A stretch of DNA of 64,000 nt from Hymenobacter sp. J193 (GTDB taxonomy: Bacteria > Bacteroidota > Bacteroidia > Cytophagales > Hymenobacteraceae). The position numbers were made by a program, and so were the translations under genes. The stretch is taken from positions 1,426,001-1,490,000 of the forward strand of contig NZ_JAJONE010000001.1 in assembly GCF_024700075.1 (NCBI RefSeq), given 5' to 3'. Positions 35,916-44,424 of this stretch are shown piece by piece; the stretch's first letter is position 1, and each line of letters starts with the position of its first letter. The notes beneath the pieces are model-generated. The model saw only the letters and a program-made list of their open reading frames with translations, had not been told where the DNA came from and searched no databases.

Positions 35916-36455
35916 CTACCGGCTACGGCGGCCGGCCGGAAAAAACACCAGCTGCACAATCAGCAGCACCAGGCCCGTGAACAGCACGCTCACGAAAACC
36001 TTACCCAGCGTGAGGCCCACGGCCCGAAACCCACCCAGCTCCGCAAAGAAAAATGCCGCGTGGTGAATAGCCAGCAGCAGCACCACGTACACCCCAAACC
36101 ACTGCCAGCCCATGCGGTGAATGTTTACCGAGTCGGAGGCGTCGTATCCGTCGCGGGGGGTGAGCAGGCGCAGCACCCAGGGGCGCAGGTAGGCCACCAG
36201 CACCGTAGCCACCGCGTGCACTCCGCCCGAGTCGAAGAATACGTCCATGCTGATGCCCATGGCAAAGCCCAGCAGCAGCTGCACCACAATGGGCGTGGCT
36301 ATGGGCAGAAACAGCAGAAAGCCCAGGTACAGAAAGCACCAGCCCAGCCCGAACAGGCCGGTGGGCGTCACGTGGCTTACCACAAACACCTGCAGGCAGG
36401 CGTAGAGCGCAAACCGTAAAACCTGAATGAGCAGGGTACCAGCTATGCCACGCAT
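35916..36455 (-). CDS. mreD: Rod shape-determining protein MreD
   Basis: 179 residues from ATG 36455, which shares its A with the mreC stop codon (TGATG). The 100-residue upstream frame is just mreC in another frame. About five membrane helices ('TLLIQVLRFALYACLQVFVV', 'GLGWCFLYLGFLLFLPI'), with 'GISMDVFFDSGGVHAVATVLVAYLRP' typical of MreD. It links MreC and MreB to the elongasome. Confidence 0.88.
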   Translation of the reverse strand: MRGIAGTLLIQVLRFALYACLQVFVVSHVTPTGLFGLGWCFLYLGFLLFLPIATPIVVQLLLGFAMGISMDVFFDSGGVHAVATVLVAYLRPWVLRLLTPRDGYDASDSVNIHRMGWQWFGVYVVLLLAIHHAAFFFAELGGFRAVGLTLGKVFVSVLFTGLVLLIVQLVFFPAGRRSR

Positions 36456-37378
36456 CAGGGTTGCCCTCCTTCCGGCTTGATGCCCGCGCGCACCGTCAGC
36501 GTATCGCGCTGGGCCTGGGCGCGGTTGGCTACCACGTACACGTAGGTAAGGTTGGAAAAATCGGGCGCCAGGCGCACCTGCACCGTCCAGAAGTTCTTGT
36601 CGGGCTCCTTCACGAAGCTTTCCACCCGCCCAATGAGCACGCCCTCCGGAAACACCGCGTTGTAGCCCGACGTCACTACCGTGTCGCCGCGCACGAGGCG
36701 GTTCTGACGCGGGATGTAGTCGAGCAGCACGCGGGTGGGGTCGTCGCCTAGCCACTTAATGCTGCCGAACGTGCCGTCGCGCAGGATCTTGGCCGAAATA
36801 GCCGTTTTGGAGTGCAACACCGACGATACCGTGGCGTAGTTCTCGCTCACCACTTTCACCCTACCCACCACACCCGCTGCCGCCACCACGCCCATGCCCG
36901 GCTTCACGCCCTGCCGGCTGCCCACGTTCAGGGTCAGGTAGTTATCCACCCGCCGCAGCGTATTGCTGATGACGCGGGCCGGCACCAATGGGTAAGCGGG
37001 GTCCTGGGTCGGCAGGCTGCGCAACCCCAGCAAAAGCGAATCGGGGCGACCCAGGCGCTGAATGCGGGCCTGCGTGAGGCTGTCCTGCCGCACGGGCAGC
37101 ACGGCCGCCACACGCCGGGCCGTATCCGGCGGGTACAGCTGTTGGCGCAACGTGGCGTTTTCCTCCATCAGCGCCTTGTTTACTTCCACCAGCCGAAAGT
37201 AGTCGTACACGCGGGTCCGCAGCGCTAGGAATTGCCCGGTGTAGGCATTGGCTGAGTTGAAGAAAGCTGCCCGCTGATAGTCGCTGTTGCGCAGCAGCAA
37301 AAACACGCTCAACACCTCCAGCAGGCCAAATACCAGCATACCCCGGTACCGGAACAGGAAGGCGAAGAGGTTATTCAC
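36455..37378 (-). CDS. mreC: Rod shape-determining protein MreC
   Basis: 307 residues. A short cytoplasmic N-terminus, one membrane helix ('GMLVFGLLEVLSVFLLLRN'), a periplasmic coiled coil (about 60-95), then the double beta-barrel ('GSRQGVKPGMGVVAAAGVVGRVKVVSENYATVSSVLH', 'GDTVVTSGYNAVFPEGVLIG'). It activates PBP2-RodA. Overlaps mreD by one base. Confidence 0.93.
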   Translation of the reverse strand: MNNLFAFLFRYRGMLVFGLLEVLSVFLLLRNSDYQRAAFFNSANAYTGQFLALRTRVYDYFRLVEVNKALMEENATLRQQLYPPDTARRVAAVLPVRQDSLTQARIQRLGRPDSLLLGLRSLPTQDPAYPLVPARVISNTLRRVDNYLTLNVGSRQGVKPGMGVVAAAGVVGRVKVVSENYATVSSVLHSKTAISAKILRDGTFGSIKWLGDDPTRVLLDYIPRQNRLVRGDTVVTSGYNAVFPEGVLIGRVESFVKEPDKNFWTVQVRLAPDFSNLTYVYVVANRAQAQRDTLTVRAGIKPEGGQP

Positions 37379-37387
37379 TTGAAAAAG

Positions 37388-37478
37388 ATGGTTAAATGGC
37401 TGGATGGTTAAATGGCTGGTCGTTCCAATAGGTCATCAGAACAATCAACTATTCAACCATCCAGCCATTTAGCTATTA
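37388..37478. repeat. Intercistronic word-hairpin (word ATGGTTAAATGGCTGG) between mreB and mreC
   Basis: Left arm 37388-37420 has two copies of the 16-mer word. Right arm 37445-37478 holds its complement (CCATCCAGCCATTTAGC) and merges with the mreB stop codon (37476-37478). The left arm begins 9 bases from the mreC start. Confidence 0.8.
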
Positions 37479-38501
37479 CGTCAGCAGCACGCTGCGGAAG
37501 GCCTGGATGTTCTTGATGGCGGCGCCGGTGCCGCGCACCACGGCGCGGAGCGGGTCTTCGGCAATGTGAATGGGCAGCTTGGTTTTGGCTGCCAGGCGCT
37601 TGTCGAGGCCGCGCAGCAGGGCGCCACCACCGGTCAGGTGAATGCCGTTTTCGTAGATGTCGGCCGACAGCTCGGGCGGGCTGATTTCCAGGGCCTTCAG
37701 CACGGCTTCCTCAATCTTGGCCACCGATTTATCGAGGGCAATGGCAATTTCCGACGATGTCACCTTGATTACCTTTGGAATACCAGTCATCAGGTCGCGG
37801 CCGCGCACCTCAAAGTCGGGCGGTGTCTGGTCCAGTTCGGTAAGGGCCGCGCCTACCTCAATCTTGATGCGTTCGGCGCTCCGCTCCCCAATCAGCAGGT
37901 TGTGCTGGCGGCGCATGTAGTCCAGAATGTCCTGGTTGAAGACGTCCCCGGCGGTTTTGATGCTCTGGTCGCACACAATACCAGAAAGGGCAATAACCGC
38001 AATTTCGGTGGTACCGCCTCCGATGTCGATGATCATCGAGCCCACAGGCTGCTCCACGTCGATGCCGATGCCGATGGCAGCCGCCATGGGCTCCTGAATC
38101 ATCCACACTTCCTTGGCGCCGGCGTGCTCGGCGGAGTCCCGCACGGCGCGTTTCTCTACTTCCGTGATGCCCGAGGGAATGCAGATAACCATCCGGTGCG
38201 AGGGCTGAAACAGCCGCGTCCGGGTGTCAATCATCTTGATCATTCCCTTGATCATTTCCTCCGCAGCGTGGAAGTCGGCAATTACGCCGTCTTTGAGGGG
38301 ACGAATGGTTTTGATGTTGTCGTGGGTCTTTTCGTGCATCTGCTGCGCCTGCCGGCCCACGGCAATTACTTTATTGGTCGTGCGGTCTTTTGCGATGATG
38401 CTCGGCTCATCCACCACGATTTTGTCGTTGTGAATGATAAGCGTATTGGCCGTGCCCAGGTCAATGGCAATGTCACTGGTCAGAAAATTGAAGAAACCCA
38501 T
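37476..38501 (-). CDS. mreB: Rod shape-determining protein MreB
   Basis: 341 residues from ATG 38501 (MGFFNFLTSDIAIDLGTANT); the frame extension to 38609 is not MreB-like. Actin-fold phosphate motifs: 'IDLGTANTLI' (phosphate 1), 'MIIDIGGGTTEIAVIAL' (phosphate 2), 'GIHLTGGGALLRGLD' (adenosine). 'SHRMVICIPSGITEVEKRAV' is also conserved. It directs side-wall synthesis. First gene of the shape operon; a TACCTTTG box lies at 38555-38562. Confidence 0.97.
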   Translation of the reverse strand: MGFFNFLTSDIAIDLGTANTLIIHNDKIVVDEPSIIAKDRTTNKVIAVGRQAQQMHEKTHDNIKTIRPLKDGVIADFHAAEEMIKGMIKMIDTRTRLFQPSHRMVICIPSGITEVEKRAVRDSAEHAGAKEVWMIQEPMAAAIGIGIDVEQPVGSMIIDIGGGTTEIAVIALSGIVCDQSIKTAGDVFNQDILDYMRRQHNLLIGERSAERIKIEVGAALTELDQTPPDFEVRGRDLMTGIPKVIKVTSSEIAIALDKSVAKIEEAVLKALEISPPELSADIYENGIHLTGGGALLRGLDKRLAAKTKLPIHIAEDPLRAVVRGTGAAIKNIQAFRSVLLT

Positions 38502-38554
38502 TGAGTAGCGGCAAATGAATGAGAACGGGCGGGTTGCGCCCGTCAAAAGTGGGG

Positions 38555-38562
38555 CAAAGGTA
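38555..38562 (-). promoter_or_regulatory. Candidate -7 box for mreB
   Basis: TACCTTTG on the minus strand, an exact TAnnTTTG match, 54 bases upstream of the mreB start. The only TTG upstream is 16 bases away, shorter than the usual 19-21, so the promoter is tentative. The box borders the word-hairpin arm starting at 38571. Confidence 0.35.
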
Positions 38563-38570
38563 AGCAGGAA

Positions 38571-38750
38571 TTGAGTGACAAGTGATACGCGGCAGGTAAC
38601 AGGCCGCACATAGAAACGAGTACCTCTAACATGCTTCCAAGCCGGCTGATAATGCTACAAGCCCGACCGTATACCTACGACCGGGCTTGTAGAAGAACAG
38701 GAACGACTGCCTCGAACCTGTTACGTGTAACCTGTCACCTCATCACTCAC
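38571..38750. repeat. Intercistronic word-hairpin (word GTGACAGGTAACAGG) between purH and mreB
   Basis: Left arm 38571-38604 (TGAGTGACAAGTGATACG...GGTAACAGG) and right arm 38717-38750 (CCTGTTACGTGTAACCTGTCACC...). The right arm ends one base before the purH stop codon (38752-38754). The loop contains a separate perfect hairpin. The same word builds the element at 48799-48894. Confidence 0.8.
38655..38692 (-). terminator. Hairpin downstream of purH
   Basis: 11-bp perfect stem CTACAAGCCCG / CGGGCTTGTAG around a 16-base loop, nested in the larger word-hairpin. It lacks a T run, so termination strength is uncertain. Confidence 0.5.
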
Positions 38751-38751
38751 C

Positions 38752-40275
38752 TTAGTGCTTGAAGTGCCGCACGCCCGTGAGCACCATAGCCATGCCTAGC
38801 TGGTTGGCGGCCGTAATGCTGTCCTGGTCCTTGATGGAGCCGCCGGGCTGCACCACCGCCCGGATGCCGGCTTCGCCCGCAATTTCCACGCAGTCGGGGA
38901 AGGGGAAGAAGGCATCGGAGGCCATAACGGCGCCCTGCAGATCGAACCCGAAGGCGCGGGCCTTCTCAATGGCCTGGCGCAGGGCGTCCACGCGGGAGGT
39001 CTGGCCCACGCCCGAAGCCAGCAATTGCCCGGCCCGTGCCAGCACAATGGTGTTACTCTTGGTATGCTTGCAGATTTTGAGGGCAAACGCCAGCGCCGCC
39101 GTCTCCTCGGCCGTGGGCGCGGACTCCGTAACGGTGCGGAACTCCCGGGGCCCTTCTACCACCCGGTCGAAATCCTGCTCGATGACACCGTTGAGCAGGG
39201 TTTTGATTTGCTTCTGCGGGAACTCAACGGGCTTCTGGCGCAGCAGAATACGATTTTTCTTGCCTTGCAGCACCGCCAAAGCATCGGGTGCAAAATCGGG
39301 CGCAATCAGCACTTCGAAAAACAGCTTGTGCAACTCCTCAGCCGTAGCCACATCCACCGGCCGGTTCACGATGATGACGCCCCCAAACGCCGACACCGGG
39401 TCGCAGGCCAGGGCGTTCAGATAGGCTTCGGTGAGCGTATCGGCCTGGGCCACGCCGCAGGCATTGGTGTGCTTGAGAATGGCGCAGGCGGCCGGTCCAT
39501 CGGCCTGAAACTCCTGCATCAGCAGCACGGCCGCGTCTACATCCACAAGGTTGTTGTAGCTGAGCTGCTTGCCGTGCAACTGGTCGAACAGCGCCGCCAG
39601 GTCGCCGTGGAAAGCGCCCTGCTGATGAGGATTTTCGCCGTAGCGCAGCGGGGTAATCAAGGAGGAATTTGCGTCCGTTGATTGCTCGTTACCCAGGAAA
39701 TAGGCGTGAATCTGCGTGTCGTAGTGCGAGGTGGCCCCGAAGGCGGCGGCGGCGTACTGGCGGCGGTTTTCCAGGGAAGTAGCGCCGTTCTGTTCGGTTA
39801 GCAGCGTGGTCACGGCCTCGTACTGGTCGCGGCTGCTGACCACCAGCACGTCGCGGTAGTTTTTGGCGGCCGCGCGCAGCAGGGAAATGCCGCCGATGTC
39901 GATTTTCTCAATCACATCAGCTTCCGGCGCCCCCGAGGCTACGGTTTCCTCGAAGGGGTACAGGTCCACAATCACCAGGTCGATGGGGGGAATCTGGTGC
40001 TCGGCGGCCTGGGCCACGTCGGCGGCCTCGTGTCGGCGGTGCAGAATGCCCCCGAATACGGTGGGGTGCAGGGTTTTCACGCGGCCCCCAAACACTTCCG
40101 GGAAGCCCGTCAGGCTTTCTACCGCCGTCACGGGCACACCCAGCTCCTCGATGAACTTCTGGGTGCCGCCCGTAGAATACAGCTGCACGCCGTGTTGGGC
40201 CAGCACCCGGATAAGCGGCTCCAGCCGGTCTTTGTAATACACGGAAACCAAGGCAGAGCGAATGGGCTGCATCAT
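38752..40275 (-). CDS. purH: Bifunctional AICAR formyltransferase / IMP cyclohydrolase
   Basis: 507 residues; ATG at 40275 or 40272. N-terminal MGS-like cyclohydrolase domain ('RSALVSVYYKDRLEPLIRVL', 'YSTGGTQKFIEELGVPV', 'KTLHPTVFGGILHRR'). C-terminal AICARFT domain ('LRYGENPHQQGAFHGD', 'KHTNACGVAQ', 'DPVSAFGGVIIVNR', 'GIRAVVQPGGSIKDQD'). Catalyses the last two steps of IMP synthesis. It has no neighbouring pur gene here. Confidence 0.97.
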   Translation of the reverse strand: MMQPIRSALVSVYYKDRLEPLIRVLAQHGVQLYSTGGTQKFIEELGVPVTAVESLTGFPEVFGGRVKTLHPTVFGGILHRRHEAADVAQAAEHQIPPIDLVIVDLYPFEETVASGAPEADVIEKIDIGGISLLRAAAKNYRDVLVVSSRDQYEAVTTLLTEQNGATSLENRRQYAAAAFGATSHYDTQIHAYFLGNEQSTDANSSLITPLRYGENPHQQGAFHGDLAALFDQLHGKQLSYNNLVDVDAAVLLMQEFQADGPAACAILKHTNACGVAQADTLTEAYLNALACDPVSAFGGVIIVNRPVDVATAEELHKLFFEVLIAPDFAPDALAVLQGKKNRILLRQKPVEFPQKQIKTLLNGVIEQDFDRVVEGPREFRTVTESAPTAEETAALAFALKICKHTKSNTIVLARAGQLLASGVGQTSRVDALRQAIEKARAFGFDLQGAVMASDAFFPFPDCVEIAGEAGIRAVVQPGGSIKDQDSITAANQLGMAMVLTGVRHFKH

Positions 40276-40503
40276 AACAAGAAAAGGTTGAACTGGACGA
40301 CGCCGCGAAGGTAGGCAGCGCCCGGTTAGCTACCCAAGCCCCGCGCCAATTTGCTGATAGGCCCGCTGCCCGGCAGCACTCCTTCTCTGACGGCGGGGTG
40401 ACAAGAAGGGTCCACAAAACTCACTTGACCTAGGGGCGCACATAACCCTTAAGCTCAACTGGAGGTATCAGAGTTACTGTTGTGCTTGCCTGCTTCATTT
40501 TCC

Positions 40504-41661
40504 ATGTCCGTTCCTCCTACTCCCACCGCCGAGCTGCCGCTGGCACCTGTGGTGCTGCCCGCCCCCGAAACAGCCGCCGCGCAGCTGGTTCCCCGCCTGT
40601 TTGCCCATGCTCCCTTGTCTGATTTCGACGGCGGCTTCCCTGTGGAGGAGTTTACCTGGCTGCGTGACGCGGGCTTGCTCACCGCCGTGCTGCCGCCTGC
40701 GCTGGGCGGGGTGGGCCTGACCGATGAGGCGCTGCTACGGGTGCTCTGTCACATCGGGCGCGGCAATCTGGCCGTAGGCCGCGTGTTTGAAGGCCACGTA
40801 AACGCTCTACAGCTTATCCTGCGGTTTGGCACCCCGGACCAGCAACGGCGCTGGGCCGCCGATGCCCACGCTGGGCACCTTTTTGGCGTCTGGAACACCG
40901 AAGCCGCCGATGGCGTGCAGCTTATGCCCCTGCCCGAAGGCGGCCTGGCCCTGCACGGAGCCAAAACCTTTGCCTCGGGCGCCGGCCACGTCACGCGGCC
41001 CCTACTCACGGGCCGGCTTCCCAATGGAGGCTGGCAGATAGTGGTGTTGTCTGCCGATGAGCAGGTACCTGCCCTCGACCCAGCTTTCTGGCTACCGCTC
41101 GGCATGCGCGCTTCCGCCAGTTTCCGCGCCGATTTCGCGGGCCTGACGGTGACGCCGGAGCAGCAGCTGGGCCCGCCCGGCGACTATTACCGGCAGCCCT
41201 GGTTTAGCGGCGGGGCCATTCGGTTTGCGGCCGTGCAGCTGGGTGGGGCCGAGAGCGTGCTGGATGAAACCCGCCGCTTCCTGCGCCAGCTGGGCCGTAC
41301 CGATGACCCTTACCAACGCCAGCGCCTCGGCGAAATGGCTACGCTGGTGGAAAGTGGCCGCCAGTGGCTGCGCGCCGCCGCCGAACACGCTGCCCGCCCC
41401 GAGGCCACGGAGCAGGCTGAAGCCACTGTGGCCTACGCCAACATGGTGCGCACCGCTATTGAGGAAATCTGCCTGCGGGTGCTGCCCCTGGCTGAACGTT
41501 CCGTGGGGGCTCGCGGCCTGTTGCGCCCCGAGCCGCTGGAGCGCCTCCACCGCGACCTGACGCACTACCTGCGCCAACCCGCCCCTGATGCCGCCCTGGC
41601 TGATGTGGGCCGCTTCGCCCTGAGCTCCGACATGCCCACTTATCAACTCTGGCATGCCTAG
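40504..41661 (+). CDS. Acyl-CoA-dehydrogenase-like flavoprotein
   Basis: 385 residues from ATG 40504 (MSVPPTPTAEL). Acyl-CoA dehydrogenase fold: N-terminal helices ('WLRDAGLLTAVLPPALGGVG'), middle beta domain ('LHGAKTFASGAGHVTRPLLTGR', 'LPLGMRASASFRADFAGLTV'), C-terminal helices. The canonical catalytic Glu in a 'YEGT' motif is not seen. Instead the C-terminus reads 'LERLHRDLTHYLRQPAPDAA', closer to the ends of flavin monooxygenase-like members (DszC/HpaH type). First gene of a quartet with a PIG-L deacetylase (8-base overlap), a methyltransferase and a glycosyltransferase. Substrate unknown. Confidence 0.8.
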   Translation: MSVPPTPTAELPLAPVVLPAPETAAAQLVPRLFAHAPLSDFDGGFPVEEFTWLRDAGLLTAVLPPALGGVGLTDEALLRVLCHIGRGNLAVGRVFEGHVNALQLILRFGTPDQQRRWAADAHAGHLFGVWNTEAADGVQLMPLPEGGLALHGAKTFASGAGHVTRPLLTGRLPNGGWQIVVLSADEQVPALDPAFWLPLGMRASASFRADFAGLTVTPEQQLGPPGDYYRQPWFSGGAIRFAAVQLGGAESVLDETRRFLRQLGRTDDPYQRQRLGEMATLVESGRQWLRAAAEHAARPEATEQAEATVAYANMVRTAIEEICLRVLPLAERSVGARGLLRPEPLERLHRDLTHYLRQPAPDAALADVGRFALSSDMPTYQLWHA

Positions 41662-42403
41662 CGCCCCGGCTTTCTTTGTCGATCTGCCTCTGCGGCCTGC
41701 TACTGCTGCGCTTGCCTGTGGTCCTACCCTGATAGTAGCCCCGCACCCCGATGATGAAACGCTGGGCTGCGGCGGGCTGATAGCGCTATTGCGGCAAGCG
41801 CAGGTGCCCGTATGGGTGGTGCTGGTGAGCGATGGTACGATGTCGCACCCCAACTCCCGGCGCCACCCGCCCGCCGCCCGGCAGGCCCTCCGGGAAGCCG
41901 AGTTGCGCGAAGCCCTGGCCCGACTGGGTGTGGCCGATACGGCCCTCACCTGCCTGGCGCGGCCCGATGGTCGGGTAGCTGCCGATGATGCCCAGGCACT
42001 GGAGCAGCTAGCTCAGCTGCTGCTAACCAAGCGACCAGCCACTGTGCTCACGCCCTGGCGCCGCGACCCCCACCCCGACCACCGCGCTACCACCGCGCTG
42101 GTGCAGCAGGCAGTGGCGCGGCTGCCCACGCCCCCGCGCCTGTTGGAGTACGTGGTGTGGGCCTGGGAGCGGGCTTCCCCTACTGATGTACCCCAGCCGG
42201 GCGAAGTGCAGGGCTGGCGGCTGGACATCAGCCCGGTGCTGGCGCAGAAGCAGCATGCACTGGCAGCCCACGCCTCTCAGCTGCCCGGCGGCCCTATCGA
42301 TGATGATCCTACCGGGTTCTACCTGGCGCCGTCCATGCTCGCGCACTTCGCCCAGCCGTTCGAAACGTACCTGGAAGCGGTGGCAGGTGAGGAGCCTGTA
42401 TAG
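41654..42403 (+). CDS. PIG-L family zinc deacetylase
   Basis: 249 residues. The LmbE/PIG-L zinc motif 'APHPDDETLGCGG' (about 29-41) and the third ligand region 'DPHPDHRATTALV' are both present. Such enzymes remove N-acetyl from GlcNAc linked to inositol, Cys precursors or other sugars. The start codon lies inside the end of the flavoprotein gene (8-base overlap), so the two are co-translated. In some other bacteria I recall the deacetylase being fused to the methyltransferase; here they are separate genes. Confidence 0.88.
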   Translation: MPSAPAFFVDLPLRPATAALACGPTLIVAPHPDDETLGCGGLIALLRQAQVPVWVVLVSDGTMSHPNSRRHPPAARQALREAELREALARLGVADTALTCLARPDGRVAADDAQALEQLAQLLLTKRPATVLTPWRRDPHPDHRATTALVQQAVARLPTPPRLLEYVVWAWERASPTDVPQPGEVQGWRLDISPVLAQKQHALAAHASQLPGGPIDDDPTGFYLAPSMLAHFAQPFETYLEAVAGEEPV

Positions 42404-42423
42404 AACGACATACCCGAAAGACC

Positions 42424-42514
42424 GTCATGCTGAGCTTGTCGAAGCATCTCTACCGCTTCGTTGGATTACCACTACAACGAAGCGGTAGAGATGCTTCGAC
42501 AAGCTCAGCATGAC
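42424..42514. repeat. 92-bp-class palindromic repeat element, copy C (91 bp)
   Basis: Same GTCATGCTGAGC start. It ends in the more perfect CAAGCTCAGCATGAC, so the two arms (TTGTCGAAGCATCTCTACC and its complement) pair almost completely. It starts 21 bases after the deacetylase stop and 128 bases before the methyltransferase start. Confidence 0.88.
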
Positions 42515-42551
42515 GGGTTAAAAACCACCTTAATAATCTCCTTCCCCTGTT

Positions 42552-43154
42552 ATGAACCCCAACCAGCCGTACAACCTACCTCCGGCCTACTTCGACGACG
42601 TGTACCGGGCTAATGACGACCCGTGGAGCTTCGAAACCAGCCCTTATGAGCACGACAAGTACCAGGCTACCCTCGCGGCGCTGCCCCGGCCCTACCACCA
42701 GCGCGCATTAGAAATTGGCTGTTCACTGGGAGTGCTTACGGCCCAGTTGGCGCCCCGGTGCCAGGAGCTGCTGGCCGTAGATGTGGCTGAAGCCGCGCTA
42801 GCCAGGGCCCGGCATCGGTGCGCGGCCTTCCCTCACGTGCAGTTCAGGCGGATGCAGGTGCCGGATGAATTTCCGGCGGGACAGTTTGAGCTGATCTTAG
42901 TGTCGGAGGTGGGCTACTACTGGGATGAGCCGACCCTGCGCCGGGCCGCCGAAACCATGTTTGACGCCTTGCTACCGGGTGGGCAGCTGCTGCTGGTGCA
43001 CTGGACACCGCTCGTCCACGACTACCCCCTCACCGGCGACGAAGTGCACGAGTTGTTTCTGGAATACGCCCGGCCCGGGGGAATAGCGCAGCATCTGTTG
43101 CACCAGCGGCAGCCCACGTACCGGCTCGATCTGCTGGAAAAGAAGCCGGCTTAG
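42552..43154 (+). CDS. NodS-like SAM-dependent methyltransferase
   Basis: 200 residues. 'YFDDVYRANDDPWSFETSPYEHDKY' is the signature opening of NodS-like methyltransferases. SAM-binding motif I is 'ALEIGCSLGVLTAQLAP' (about 56-72), acidic motif 'LLAVDVAEAALARAR', then 'FELILVSEVGYYW' and 'GGQLLLVHWTP'. NodS methylates the de-acetylated amino group of a chitooligosaccharide, which fits a pathway with the PIG-L deacetylase upstream. Its last 125 bases overlap the convergent glycosyltransferase frame. Confidence 0.87.
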   Translation: MNPNQPYNLPPAYFDDVYRANDDPWSFETSPYEHDKYQATLAALPRPYHQRALEIGCSLGVLTAQLAPRCQELLAVDVAEAALARARHRCAAFPHVQFRRMQVPDEFPAGQFELILVSEVGYYWDEPTLRRAAETMFDALLPGGQLLLVHWTPLVHDYPLTGDEVHELFLEYARPGGIAQHLLHQRQPTYRLDLLEKKPA

Positions 43155-44328
43155 CCTGCCGGAGCTGCTGCCTGACTTCGGCTAAAGCCTGCTTCATCGG
43201 CACCAGTTCCATTGGCTGTACCTGCCGGAAGCGGGCCAGCGCCCACTCCCACACCAGGCCAAAACAGGCTGCCTGCGCTAAGCGGGATGCCAGTTCGTCG
43301 GCCCGCACGTGCAGTTGGGCCGCCAGCAACAGCAGGTCGGACAGGGAAGTTTGAGCCTGTATCCAGAGCAGATGCAGGCAGCGGCACATAATGGCTTCGG
43401 CAGCAATCTGATGGCCACCTTCCACCAATGGTTCCTGGCCCGCTGCTGCCTGCCGGGCCCACTCGCTCAGCTGCCACGACAAACCTACGGCCACGCGGCC
43501 CACACGGCGGTCGGAAGTAACAACGCGCACGGCCGGGCAGTGGCGCACCCGCAAATCGTGGCGCAGCAGGGCTCGGTACAGAGCTTCATCCTCCAGGTAA
43601 GGCACTACGGGCAGCCCCCCCACTGCGCGGTAAGCTGCCGCAGTCAGCGCCAGACTAGCTCCAAAATGCTGGTGGTGGCGCGGCCAGGCGTCGTGGACGC
43701 TTGGGTTGAGGCGGGCTTCCAGTTGGGTGCGGGCCAGGTGATAGGCAGCGTCGTGCAGGTGCTGGCGACGCACAGCACACTGCGCCGGGCCGCTGTGCCG
43801 GGGCAGGATGCGTCCGCCCACGGCATCGGCGCCCGCGCTGATAGCCTGCTGGGTAGCAGCCAGCCAGGTGGGCGCTACCTGCGTGTCGGCATCAGTAGAG
43901 AGAATCAGTCCCTGGGGGCGTCCTACGGCTTCGAGGCGGCGGCAGGCTTCGTCCATCAGCAAGCGGCGGGCACGCCCTACGTGCGCCTCCGCCGGTGGCA
44001 GCCGCAGTTCGGCCACCTGAATCTGCCAGGCAGGATGAGCGGCAGCAAAACGGCGGACTATCTGGGCAGTGGTATCAGTACAGTTGTTGGCCAGTACCAG
44101 AATTTCAAACGTGGCAGGGTCAAGCGGCTGGCCGGCCAGCGTGGTCTGGGCGGTGAGAGCGGCCAGGGAAGCCGGCAGATCGGCCGCTTCATTTTTGGCG
44201 GGAATAATAACAGAGGCAAGCAAAGCCGGGTGGGGCGCCACCGCCATGCGTAGCGGCGCTATCAGCAACTCAACGGGCCCGGCAGAGAAGTGAAATAGTT
44301 GGGGAGAAACCAAATCCATAAGTCCCAC
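43030..44328 (-). CDS. Family 2 glycosyltransferase
   Basis: 432 residues as read; an ATG three codons in is also possible. GT-A core: 'LASVIIPAKNEAADLPASLAAL' (about 37-58), 'ILVLANNCTDTTAQIVRRFA', 'GLILSTDADTQVAPTWLAA' (DxD), 'FGASLALTAAAYRAVGGLPV', 'YLEDEALYRALL' (the catalytic ED). The last ~40 residues ('AGTWAAAGATDAALFPRAGR') lie antisense to the methyltransferase 3' end and are low-complexity, so the natural stop may have been lost. Convergent to the other three genes of the quartet. Confidence 0.85.
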   Translation of the reverse strand: MGLMDLVSPQLFHFSAGPVELLIAPLRMAVAPHPALLASVIIPAKNEAADLPASLAALTAQTTLAGQPLDPATFEILVLANNCTDTTAQIVRRFAAAHPAWQIQVAELRLPPAEAHVGRARRLLMDEACRRLEAVGRPQGLILSTDADTQVAPTWLAATQQAISAGADAVGGRILPRHSGPAQCAVRRQHLHDAAYHLARTQLEARLNPSVHDAWPRHHQHFGASLALTAAAYRAVGGLPVVPYLEDEALYRALLRHDLRVRHCPAVRVVTSDRRVGRVAVGLSWQLSEWARQAAAGQEPLVEGGHQIAAEAIMCRCLHLLWIQAQTSLSDLLLLAAQLHVRADELASRLAQAACFGLVWEWALARFRQVQPMELVPMKQALAEVRQQLRQAKPASFPADRAGTWAAAGATDAALFPRAGRIPETTRALRRR

Positions 44329-44338
44329 TCCTACGGAA

Positions 44339-44366
44339 TTGTCGAGCTTTGGATGAAGCTCGACAA
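44339..44366. terminator. Hairpin between the barrel gene and the glycosyltransferase
   Basis: 11-bp perfect stem TTGTCGAGCTT / AAGCTCGACAA. No clear T run. It lies in the 96-base gap downstream of the barrel gene. Confidence 0.4.
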
Positions 44367-44424
44367 AAGAAATGCCGATGGAGGAGCCGCTATCTGTAGT
44401 TCTACTGCCGGAGCGAAAAACGAA

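Noticed and set aside
36456..36755. N-terminal extension of mreD
   Set aside because: It is mreC read in another frame; the TGATG overlap gives the natural start.
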